From contig NZ_QEKY01000004.1 in the NCBI RefSeq assembly GCF_003096695.1, forward strand, positions 117,918-181,917: a DNA stretch of 64,000 nucleotides. Direction: 5' to 3'. The position numbers and the translations under genes were made by a program. Source of the stretch: Porphyromonas loveana (GTDB lineage: Bacteria; Bacteroidota; Bacteroidia; Bacteroidales; Porphyromonadaceae). Positions within the stretch are counted from its first letter, which is position 1. Each line of letters starts with the position of its first letter. Below are positions 17,584-25,113 of this stretch, in pieces. The notes under the pieces were generated by a model. The model was not told the DNA's origin. It saw nothing but the letters and a program-made list of their open reading frames with translations, and searched no databases.

Positions 17584-19044
17584 TTATAGGCATTCGGTTC
17601 TGGCTATTTTCTTGTTGAATATTGTATATTCATCTTTTCTGTCAATTCCAATGCAGTCAAAGATGTCAAAGACGCCATTTTTTTGATTTATCATGATTTT
17701 CTTGTTTTTTATTATTGGAGAATGTTCTTCAAGGGGGAGGGAGGGGGTTCGTGCAAGAAAGTCTTCAAAGATGAAACGACCTAATATCACAGGGATTGTG
17801 CCCTTTGATAGATTATTCCATATGCGAGCTGTTGCATCTTTAAGTAGAAGGTGCTTCATTTTGCAGAGCCAATTATCTGCAGTATTTAAAGACCCTGTTT
17901 GTGTGAGATTTCTCATTAAACATCCTCCAGAACATAAATATTTGTTTTTACATCCATGGCATGGGCTCATTTGGATAATGGAGTGTTGATTTAATTTGGT
18001 TTTATTAGTTGTCCAAATAGATGTTGTATTGTTCGTTTTCCAATTTCCAATGATGAATTCTTTGTAAGGGCTGTCAAAGCTTTGTACGCGGTAGCATGTG
18101 GTTATTGATCCATCTGGGTTATATACGCAGAATTGGCCACTTGCTCCTGTGCAGAAATATGAAGAAGGGGTTAATAAATTCATATAAGCACCTGTGGTAA
18201 TCAACAGGTTTGATGTCTCGGCTTCGTTAACTGCCTCAAGAAAAGAACTTACATAGTCATTGACATCAGGTAATAAACTCTTTTCCTCTTTGCTATTGCC
18301 TGTTGGGTGATAAGGTTCGATATGGGCAAGAGGAACGCCAATTGATCGCCAATATTTTATCGCTTCAGACATGTTTTTATAGTTGGAGCTTGTTGCAGTG
18401 TAGCGCACCGTGAAAATTGCATTGCGTTTTGCAAGATAGAGTAGAGCTTTTTCGACAATATCTGCTTTTCTTATTTTATCCAATGTGCTATTCTTATCTG
18501 CTATACCATCACTAGAAATGGTGATATGAAATCTATTTTCAATTAAATAGTCCAATGTTTCTTCGGATGTGCATCCATTTGTCGATATTCGAAGATAAAT
18601 TTTTTTGTCTTGGATTGTTTTTAAATATTCAACAGTGTTTCGGATAGTATCTATTTCCAATGTAGGCTCACCACCAAAAAAATTGATCAAGATGTATTTT
18701 GCATCTTTTTTGATGTGCTTCTTGATGATCTTGATGGGGTCTTCTTTCTCCATAGATAATGGCTTGTTTTGACTGATTGAATAGCAGTATTGACAATTCA
18801 GATTGCATTTTGTAGTTAGCACAAAAAAGAAGCCTTGTATTTTTTCTAAAGCTGCAGGTAGAGTGTCAATCTTGCTGCTCAAAGAATTTGTCTTGACAAA
18901 TTCTTTGAGGGAAGACAGATCGTCAGCAATGCAGCCGTTTAAAATATCATGAAAAATTTGGGTGTCATTGACGGTTGTTTGGATTATTCTGCCCGTGTTT
19001 TCGTTCGCTGATAGTTCTTTTGATATCATCTGATAATTTTTCAA
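17584..19044 (-). CDS. Radical SAM/SPASM domain protein (peptide-maturase-like)
   Basis: 486 residues. Radical SAM cluster motif C80xxxC84xxC87 (CNLNCQYC), the SAM-binding GGEP (about 123-126), and a C-terminal SPASM-type set of cysteines at about 297, 305, 316, 361, 364, 370, 374 and 393 (CHGCKNKYLCSGGC). Such enzymes usually modify peptides or proteins post-translationally (sulfatase maturases, RiPP maturases). No sulfatase or obvious precursor peptide is adjacent. It overlaps the upstream membrane-protein gene by about 80 nt (starts 19044 or 19029) and is followed after 13 nt by the binding-protein gene, so it is an integral part of the Liv-like operon. AT-rich; probably acquired. Function unknown. 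Confidence 0.85.
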   Translation of the reverse strand: MKNYQMISKELSANENTGRIIQTTVNDTQIFHDILNGCIADDLSSLKEFVKTNSLSSKIDTLPAALEKIQGFFFVLTTKCNLNCQYCYSISQNKPLSMEKEDPIKIIKKHIKKDAKYILINFFGGEPTLEIDTIRNTVEYLKTIQDKKIYLRISTNGCTSEETLDYLIENRFHITISSDGIADKNSTLDKIRKADIVEKALLYLAKRNAIFTVRYTATSSNYKNMSEAIKYWRSIGVPLAHIEPYHPTGNSKEEKSLLPDVNDYVSSFLEAVNEAETSNLLITTGAYMNLLTPSSYFCTGASGQFCVYNPDGSITTCYRVQSFDSPYKEFIIGNWKTNNTTSIWTTNKTKLNQHSIIQMSPCHGCKNKYLCSGGCLMRNLTQTGSLNTADNWLCKMKHLLLKDATARIWNNLSKGTIPVILGRFIFEDFLARTPSLPLEEHSPIIKNKKIMINQKNGVFDIFDCIGIDRKDEYTIFNKKIARTECL

Positions 19045-20458
19045 AACATTTTTTTGATATTTCTGTTAGACAATCGTACGCAAATAGTGTCCGAATGTCG
19101 TTGTCATTTTTGACTCTATTATAGTAGGATTTTGACAAGTCAATATATAGGTCTGCTTTATCTATGTTGTTTTCTCCTTCCATCTCGCATAAAATGCGAG
19201 CCATCGAAAGATACCATGAAGCTAAAATATTATATCCTGTTTGTCCCTGTAATCGGGATTCCATATAGAAAATAAAATGATTCCTGAGATTATTGGCATC
19301 TACTTTATTACTGCTATTTTCATAAATCTTAATTTGGACTGGGGCAGCTGTCATTTTGTTGAATGAAAACGGTTCGTTTTCATCTCCTGAGAATATTCTA
19401 TTTGTGATTCCTAAAATATTATCATCAATCTTAGCTGATTCATTCTTTTGTGTTGATAGTCTTGCCTTGATTAAAGCTATAGATAGTATTAGGCTTGTTT
19501 CTAGCCATGAAGGAGCTTTCGTTGCATAGTAGCCCGCTTCGTTCAGTAGACATAGAATTTTTTTCCTTTCTTTTTCATCTAATTTCTCCCATCCTTTTTC
19601 TTCGCCTATTGAGAATGCAAATTGTTTATATGTGCGGGACAAATGAAAAGATATCGTTTCCTTTACAGGTTCGTAATCTTTCTTGTAGCGGACTATTTTT
19701 TCTGCATCGAGCATTGCCTTTATTGCATTTTTATATTCGCCATTAAAATATGAGTAAAGCCCTTTGCATAATAAAAGAGAGGTGTATTTGGGATTTTCTT
19801 TTATTGTGTTTTCTTCATCGCTTGCAAGTTCGGCAATATGTCTAATTGCCTTCAAATGCTTGCTTGATGTAATTTGTGTCGCTTCGGTAAATGGCACCGC
19901 ATAAAGGGTGATAAGGGCATTGTCCAATGTGCTATTTTTTAGCTTATTAATGCGTTCTTCTGTAGTTAAAAATTTTTGATAGTACTTCCACATTGCTATC
20001 CCAGCGACGATTGACAATGCTGCGATAATTGCGGAAAAATATGAAATGGTATTTCCTGTAGTTGTTATGATTTCTTCTAAAATGGAAATAATTCCAATAT
20101 CACTCTCGCTCTCTTGAATTCTTGCCAATTCTTTGTCTCCGCTAAAATCGTTATCAACAGAGCCCTTATATATATTTCTATTGATGTGTGGACGACGAGA
20201 TCTTGACTGGTGGATATTTTCGCATTGCCTCTCCCTAAAGATTACGGATGCTGTGTCAGTAATAACTGGGTGGTATATGAGTTGCCCGTCGCTATTTTGT
20301 TTAAAGTAGCTGTGCTTAATGAGATCTCGATTGCTCCAAATTACTATCCCAATAACTGCGAATATAATGATTTTGATAGCACCTTTGATGAGCCGATTAA
20401 AAGCAATTTCACTCATTGGAAAAAATCTTTTGATCTTTTTTAATTGTCTGAAAAACAT
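18965..20458 (-). CDS. Unrecognised membrane protein with helical repeat-like C-terminal domain
   Basis: 497 residues; I do not recognise a named family. Visible: a cytoplasmic Lys/Arg-rich start, a first membrane helix (about 28-45, IKIIIFAVIGIVIWS), a loop of about 100 residues with Arg/His-rich and Asp-rich parts, a second helix (about 140-158, YFSAIIAALSIVAGIAMW), then some 340 residues of mostly helical sequence with TPR-like alternation (for example LLLCKGLYSYFNGEYKNAIKAMLDAEKIV). The start codon is next to the livF stop and the 3' end overlaps the radical SAM gene, so the three are translationally linked. It could be a membrane scaffold or the substrate of the SPASM enzyme; that is speculation. 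AT-rich. Confidence 0.75.
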   Translation of the reverse strand: MFFRQLKKIKRFFPMSEIAFNRLIKGAIKIIIFAVIGIVIWSNRDLIKHSYFKQNSDGQLIYHPVITDTASVIFRERQCENIHQSRSRRPHINRNIYKGSVDNDFSGDKELARIQESESDIGIISILEEIITTTGNTISYFSAIIAALSIVAGIAMWKYYQKFLTTEERINKLKNSTLDNALITLYAVPFTEATQITSSKHLKAIRHIAELASDEENTIKENPKYTSLLLCKGLYSYFNGEYKNAIKAMLDAEKIVRYKKDYEPVKETISFHLSRTYKQFAFSIGEEKGWEKLDEKERKKILCLLNEAGYYATKAPSWLETSLILSIALIKARLSTQKNESAKIDDNILGITNRIFSGDENEPFSFNKMTAAPVQIKIYENSSNKVDANNLRNHFIFYMESRLQGQTGYNILASWYLSMARILCEMEGENNIDKADLYIDLSKSYYNRVKNDNDIRTLFAYDCLTEISKKCFEKLSDDIKRTISERKHGQNNPNNRQ

Positions 20459-20459
20459 T

Positions 20460-21176
20460 TTATCTCTCGTCTATGACTTTTGTTTTGTCTTTTATATTTA
20501 AGCTGTCTATCTCTATAGTCCTGAACCTCATACTTGTTATTTTGTCAGTGGAGTTCTTGAGATATTTCGTGCGATGTTCTACAATAACCATTGCTGTACC
20601 ATAGCCGTAGAGCTTTTCTATCCATTGCAACGTGTTGGGAATGTTCTGTGGACTTAATCCCGCCAGTGGTTCGTCGTATAGTAACACTTTTGGGCGATTT
20701 ACCAATGCCATCCCGAGGGTGAGTAGCTTGGCTTCGCCGCCACTCAGTTTGCCTGTTGTTTGGCGATAACGTTCTTTGAGGAGTGGAATATCGGTCATCA
20801 GTTGCTCAATGCGGCTTTGCATCTCGTGTCGGTCGTTCAGATGGAGGAGACTCATCGTGAGATTTTCTGCTACCGTCATATCGGAAAATAGTTCGTTCTT
20901 CTGCGGAATATACACCAAGCCTCGCGAGATCAAGGGGTGGCGGTTTGCTATCTTGCGATCAGTGTCGGCTGTTTGGATTAGTTCTCCTTCGTAGTAGATA
21001 TTGCCTGCCCATAGGGGAAGTAGTCCGTATATAGCCTTCAGCAGCGTGCTTTTGCCGGAGCCGTTACTCCCTGCCAATAGTACTGTTTCGCCCCGTTCGA
21101 CCGTGAGCGAGAGGTCGAATAGTACTTGCTTGTTGCCGTACCCGGTCTGTATATTGTCGATCTGCAATAGACTCAT
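20460..21176 (-). CDS. livF: ABC transporter ATP-binding protein (LivF-like)
   Basis: ATPase of 238 residues. Walker A GSNGSGKST, signature LSGGEAKLL, Walker B KVLLYDEPLAGLSP and switch His in VIVEHRT. Its ATG overlaps the livG stop (ATGA). The last roughly 25 residues (SMRFRTIEIDSLNIKDKTKVIDER) differ from the usual LivF ending and are encoded by AT-rich DNA that continues into the next gene. This suggests the 3' end marks the boundary of the inserted segment. Confidence 0.9.
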   Translation of the reverse strand: MSLLQIDNIQTGYGNKQVLFDLSLTVERGETVLLAGSNGSGKSTLLKAIYGLLPLWAGNIYYEGELIQTADTDRKIANRHPLISRGLVYIPQKNELFSDMTVAENLTMSLLHLNDRHEMQSRIEQLMTDIPLLKERYRQTTGKLSGGEAKLLTLGMALVNRPKVLLYDEPLAGLSPQNIPNTLQWIEKLYGYGTAMVIVEHRTKYLKNSTDKITSMRFRTIEIDSLNIKDKTKVIDER

Positions 21177-21919
21177 ATATAGGCTTCTTTTACTTCTTCA
21201 TTATTCTTGAAAGAAGTATAGTCGTCAAAGGCAGTGACCCTCCCGCGATTCAGAAAGAGTATTCTGTCGGCTATGGATTCGATGAAGTCAGTATTATGCT
21301 CAATGATGAGCAGGGCTTTACCCTCGGTCTTTAGCTTTCGGATAACTTCGGCGAGTTTGTCGCGGTAGGCGATATTGACTCCTGCCACAGGTTCGTCAAG
21401 GAGTAGGACCTGTGGATCGTTTGCCATGGAGCAAGCCAGATTGAGGAGTTTCTGCTGTCCGTAGGATATTTCGGCGGCTTTGCTACCCGCGATGTCGTCG
21501 ATAAAGCAGGTTTTCAGTATGCCCATGGCTTGGTCGAGGTTCTTCTGTTGCTCCTGCGTTATTTTTCGATTAGGCAGCAACGTTTTCCACCATCGTTCGC
21601 CCTGCTGAGCGGGGAAGGAGAGGAGTACATTCTCAAGTACGGATAGCTTGCCTATCAGTCGCATGTCTTGGAAGGTGCGGGTGATGCCCATTCGGCTGAT
21701 GCGGTAAGCGGGGAGATGGTTGGTTCGCGTGCCGTCAAAGCTCACATCGCCTTTGTCCTGTGGAAGGAATCCTGATACGATGTTGAGCAGGGTGGTCTTG
21801 CCGCTCCCATTCGTCCCCATCAGCACATCAATCTTGCCTCCCGACAACTCGAATGAGACATCGGTAAGGACTTGGTGTTGGCCAAATGATTTGGCGATAT
21901 GGCTGACTGACAACTGCAT
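21173..21919 (-). CDS. livG: ABC transporter ATP-binding protein (LivG-like)
   Basis: ATPase of 248 residues and first gene of the Liv-like operon. Walker A GTNGSGKTT, LivG-type signature ISYGQQKLLNLA, Walker B VLLLDEPVAGV and H-loop LLIIEHNTDFI. Ordinary base composition. Upstream on the minus strand TATTTTCG (21955-21948) resembles a -7 box but no convincing -33 element is visible. Confidence 0.9.
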   Translation of the reverse strand: MQLSVSHIAKSFGQHQVLTDVSFELSGGKIDVLMGTNGSGKTTLLNIVSGFLPQDKGDVSFDGTRTNHLPAYRISRMGITRTFQDMRLIGKLSVLENVLLSFPAQQGERWWKTLLPNRKITQEQQKNLDQAMGILKTCFIDDIAGSKAAEISYGQQKLLNLACSMANDPQVLLLDEPVAGVNIAYRDKLAEVIRKLKTEGKALLIIEHNTDFIESIADRILFLNRGRVTAFDDYTSFKNNEEVKEAYI

Positions 21920-21990
21920 TGCTTAGCCGGCTATGTGGATTATTATGCGAAAATAAGCAATTTCATGTTTGTATAGGCTTGTCATTGCGG

Positions 21991-22132
21991 AACTAGACAC
22001 GAATTTCACGAATTAACACGAAATAATTCTGTTTTGCTCGTTTATTTAGACTCGGATTTCACGAATGGGCACGAATGAAGAGGGTAATGGATTGGTTTCT
22101 GATCTGATGGGTGCTGACACGAATTCCACGAA
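21991..22132 (+). repeat. Solo TTCGTG-type repeats upstream of livG
   Basis: Three clusters of the CACGAATT motif: GACACGAATTTCACGAATTAACACGAA near 21993, CGGATTTCACGAATGGGCACGAATG near 22054, and GACACGAATTCCACGAATG near 22116. Same family as the repeats around the GxxExxY gene but without an associated gene. Confidence 0.75.
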
Positions 22133-22432
22133 TGGATATGAGATAATTCGCGTTTCACATGTGGTAATAGTTTCATTTTTGATCAAGCCGGCTTTTCAGG
22201 GAGAGGTGTTGAACAGACGATTGGTTTGTTAAATATTTTGTTTGGGTGGTAGGAAATGTGTTTTTCTGTTGATTGTCGATTGATGAAGGGATCGAAAACG
22301 CTTGGAAACAGCGTCGCTTATGAGCGAAGAGTAGAAAAAGACTTTTCTTATAGAGAAATTATAAGCGAAACGTGAAACTGTCATTATGCGACAAAAAAAC
22401 AACAGGCGAAACCTTGAAAAACGATTTTTTGA

Positions 22433-22700
22433 CTCTTCGTCGTTGAGCGAAGAGCTGCCAAACCATTTTTGAGCTCTTTGTTGATGAACGAAGACTTGAA
22501 AAAATCAAATTAGGCTCTTCGTACATGTGCGTCCGCTTGAAAACTCTGTTTTTTACCTCTGCGTAGGTGTACGTAAACATGAAAACACCATTTTTTGCCT
22601 TTGCGTAGGTGTACGCGAATATGAAAACTGCGTTTTTTGTCTCTGCGTACATGTACGTGAACAAGAAAACTCCGTATAGGGCTTGTCGTACACCTTGTTG
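22433..22700 (+). repeat. Tandem array of 41-42 bp hairpin-bearing units
   Basis: Units begin at 22515, 22557, 22599 and 22641 (exact 42-bp period), with degenerate units starting near 22433, 22474 and 22683. Each has a short palindrome (for example GCGTAGGTGTACGC or GCGTACATGTACG) followed by GAAAA and a T run. The architecture recalls the BrickBuilt-type MITEs described for P. gingivalis. The open frame over the array on the minus strand arises because 42 is divisible by three, and I do not call it a gene. The stretch 22133-22432 holds no gene I can support. Confidence 0.7.
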
Positions 22701-22730
22701 AGAGTGAAGCGAACGTATTTTGGTTGGGAG

Positions 22731-22808
22731 TAGGGGCGAACCTATGAGTTCGCCCTCAATCTATAGCCCCGGCACCCGCATTTGGACGAACACATAGGTT
22801 CGTCCCTA
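22731..22808 (+). repeat. 78-bp double-hairpin element with terminal inverted repeats
   Basis: Outer arms TAGGGGCGAACCTATG (22731-22746) and CATAGGTTCGTCCCTA (22793-22808) match at 15 of 16 positions. Inside, each end forms its own 8-bp hairpin: GGGCGAAC/GTTCGCCC at 22734-22755 and GGACGAAC/GTTCGTCC at 22784-22805. Such GGGCGAAC palindromes are a widely scattered bacterial intergenic repeat type. The remaining bases up to 22931 show nothing further. Confidence 0.75.
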
Positions 22809-22931
22809 TATGTCTCTCCGTGTTTTGGGAAAATATACTCGGAGCCATTCTTATGGCCTGAATCTTCGGGCTATAGATTGGCGTTTTGGGGTAGACTGGA
22901 AAGGTGGAGTCCGCAGCGGAAGGGGTGGATT

Positions 22932-23471
22932 TCAGCGGAAGAAGGTGAAGTTTACCGAGCCGTAGGCGCGGTGATCGTCGAAACGGGGATGGGCGGAGAA
23001 GTCAAGGTCTTTGGGGTGTTCGAGGATGAAGAGGCCGTCTTCGGTGAGGATGTTGCTCTCTAAGATGGTATCCGGCAGGGTGTCGAGACGATCCAACATA
23101 TAGGGAGGATCGGCAAAGACGAAATCGAAGCGACGTGAGTCTTTATTCCGTTGGAGGAAGAGGAAGACATCGGTCTCCATGATGCGCCAAGTGTTCTCTT
23201 CGTTCAGGCGACGGCTGAGGTCGCGGATAAAGGCGGCATGCTCGCGACGCTTCTCCACGGATATGACCGATGCGCAACCGCGTGACACCAATTCCAAGGC
23301 GATGCTTCCCGTGCCGGAGAAGAGGTCAGCGGCTGTGAGTCCTTCGAAGTCAAGACGATTGGAGAGGATGTTGAAGAGGTTCTCCTTGGCAAAGTCCGTC
23401 GTGGGACGAGCGTTGAAACTCTTGGGGACGTCGAATCGTCTGTGTCCGTATTTGCCTCTGATGACGCGCAT
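22932..23471 (-). CDS. rsmD: 16S rRNA (guanine966-N2)-methyltransferase RsmD
   Basis: 179 residues, usual length. Opening MRVIRGKYGHRRFDVP, SAM-binding LFSGTGSIALELVSRG and the catalytic N6/N2-methyltransferase motif FADPPY are all present. Last gene of a three-gene minus-strand operon, 24 nt after the DUF3822 gene. Confidence 0.93.
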   Translation of the reverse strand: MRVIRGKYGHRRFDVPKSFNARPTTDFAKENLFNILSNRLDFEGLTAADLFSGTGSIALELVSRGCASVISVEKRREHAAFIRDLSRRLNEENTWRIMETDVFLFLQRNKDSRRFDFVFADPPYMLDRLDTLPDTILESNILTEDGLFILEHPKDLDFSAHPRFDDHRAYGSVNFTFFR

Positions 23472-23495
23472 GGGATGGGGAGTAGGTGAGGATTT

Positions 23496-24311
23496 TTACT
23501 GGTAGTCCTCCGACAACTCCAGATGTCGGAAGAAGGGTGCTATCGTCTGTTGCAGATCGTCACGGTCGGGCGAGCTACCATCGGCAGAGCGACGGATGCA
23601 GATGGCTACGTGGTCGTTCTCGGGATCGAGGTGGAGACTCTTCCATACAGTGACGAGATAGAAGAGGGTCTCTTCCGCAAGGGTGCGTGCGTTGCTGTCG
23701 TGGGTGATGACATAAGCATTGGCAAAGAGGAGACTCCCCCCTTCGAATACGAAGAGATCCAGCTTGTCTTGTCGGATGCTGAGGGCAATTCTCTTGCCCG
23801 CATGCTGGCGGCTGCGGCGCTCGGTGTCTTGGAGGAAGAGGGCAAAGTCGGGGACGAACTCCGTGCCTACCTGCGTACGCCGTAGGAATTCGTACAACGG
23901 TTTGTCCCAAGCCGAGATAAGCATTTTGTCCTGATGCGGGAGGAGGTACTCCATCACGGCTGCGCCTTTGCCTTCGTCGGGCAGATCAACGGCGCTTCGG
24001 AGCCAATAGTCGCCGCGCCCCTCCTCGTACAGGGCACTGGGGATGAGCACGTAGGACTGAGGTTGGTAGCTGATGTGCACCCTGCGATAGGGGAAGGTGA
24101 GATGCTGATGGCGGAAGAACAGCTCCTTGACCGCGGCACAATAGTCCTCGGCTCCCGATTCGAACGGATAGGTGCAGGAGGCGCAGGGTTTGCCGTCTGT
24201 GTCGGACAGGGCAAAAAGAAGTCCATCCGACAGTAGTCGGATGGACATATCATAGCTTTCTGCCGTATGGGCAGAGAGATTGGCAGGAATAGTGGAAGCG
24301 GGAAGATCCAC
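23496..24311 (-). CDS. DUF3822 family protein
   Basis: 271-residue soluble protein of a Bacteroidetes family commonly found next to rsmD. Features: YDMSIRLLSDGLLFALSD near the start, KRIALSIRQDKLDLFVFEGGSLLFANAY in the middle and a late FRHLELS. The two-lobed pattern of beta-strand blocks recalls actin-like ATPase folds, but no clear nucleotide motif can be assigned. Role unknown. Confidence 0.8.
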   Translation of the reverse strand: MDLPASTIPANLSAHTAESYDMSIRLLSDGLLFALSDTDGKPCASCTYPFESGAEDYCAAVKELFFRHQHLTFPYRRVHISYQPQSYVLIPSALYEEGRGDYWLRSAVDLPDEGKGAAVMEYLLPHQDKMLISAWDKPLYEFLRRTQVGTEFVPDFALFLQDTERRSRQHAGKRIALSIRQDKLDLFVFEGGSLLFANAYVITHDSNARTLAEETLFYLVTVWKSLHLDPENDHVAICIRRSADGSSPDRDDLQQTIAPFFRHLELSEDYQ

Positions 24312-24336
24312 GTCGCAGTATAGGCTCTGCGGGGGA

Positions 24337-24969
24337 TTATTCCCAGTTACCGGTATTCTTTACTTCCTTCAGTGAGCCGATGCGGAGACCGGCATAGCCG
24401 TTGATGCGGGCTTCGGCGTCTTTGATCTTCGTCTTCAGACGCACCTGATCCTGGTCGCTGAGGTAGTCCGTAAACGGAACAGATGCTTGGAATACAGATA
24501 CGTGGACAGTGTCTTGGCCGATCTCTTGTTCGATGCTGCCTACTTCCACGAGGATTTTCTTAGAAGCGAAGCCGGGAACATCCAATACGGTGGCGGGGTC
24601 CACATCCTTCAGAAGAGAGTCCTTGGCAGATACCCATACGGTGTCACGCTTGAGGAGACCTGCACGTGCAGCCTGCGCCTCGGTCATACCCTTGTCACGC
24701 ATTTCGTCCGTGTATTCGCCTTGGGCATTTACATAGTAGAGACGACCGTTGGACAAGAATGCTACCAACTCATCGGCAGTGGCATAGTGACCATACATGC
24801 TCTCGAATGCAGCTTGGTAGTCGGCTACAGCTTTCAGTTTCTTCTGGATGGCCGATTCGCGTTCTTGCTGAACCTTGTCAAAGCGAACGGGCGTGTAGAT
24901 GCTCATCACTGTGAGGTAAGCCAACACTGCAACTGCCACAATCGCCAAAATCTTGATTAAAGTCTTCAT
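24337..24969 (-). CDS. Conserved Bacteroidetes membrane-anchored protein
   Basis: 210 residues with one N-terminal membrane helix (about 5-24, IKILAIVAVAVLAYLTVMSI) and a periplasmic-looking remainder that starts with a short coiled coil (FDKVQQERESAIQKKLKAVADYQ). The next part, ESMYGHYATADELVAFLSNGRLYYV, is a recurring pattern in Bacteroidales proteins of this size. No enzymatic motif. First gene of the operon with DUF3822 and rsmD. Confidence 0.75.
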   Translation of the reverse strand: MKTLIKILAIVAVAVLAYLTVMSIYTPVRFDKVQQERESAIQKKLKAVADYQAAFESMYGHYATADELVAFLSNGRLYYVNAQGEYTDEMRDKGMTEAQAARAGLLKRDTVWVSAKDSLLKDVDPATVLDVPGFASKKILVEVGSIEQEIGQDTVHVSVFQASVPFTDYLSDQDQVRLKTKIKDAEARINGYAGLRIGSLKEVKNTGNWE

Positions 24970-25083
24970 TGTTATCTTGTAGTTTTATTAGTATCCCAAA
25001 TTCGTTATCCGAAACGGAAAGCCAAGCTACCGCCGCGCGAAGAAGTCTATGGTTTTCGCGCAAAGCAACTAACTTAGTCCCCG

Positions 25084-25113
25084 CAAATATACGATTTGTA
25101 TAAAGATGAGCAA
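25084..25113 (-). promoter_or_regulatory. Promoter of the membrane protein-DUF3822-rsmD operon
   Basis: Minus strand TTG (25113-25111), 19-nt spacer, TATATTTG (25091-25084). It overlaps the 5' end of the divergent helicase gene. Confidence 0.7.

Noticed and set aside
22359..22664. 101-residue minus-strand frame with repeated FTYTYA-like and KNxVF blocks, at first a possible multi-core precursor peptide for the nearby radical SAM enzyme
   Set aside because: The repetition is the 42-bp DNA unit (14 codons), the frame starts with TTG, has no ribosome binding site, and each unit carries a hairpin and T run. It lies beyond the operon and is better explained as a non-coding repeat.
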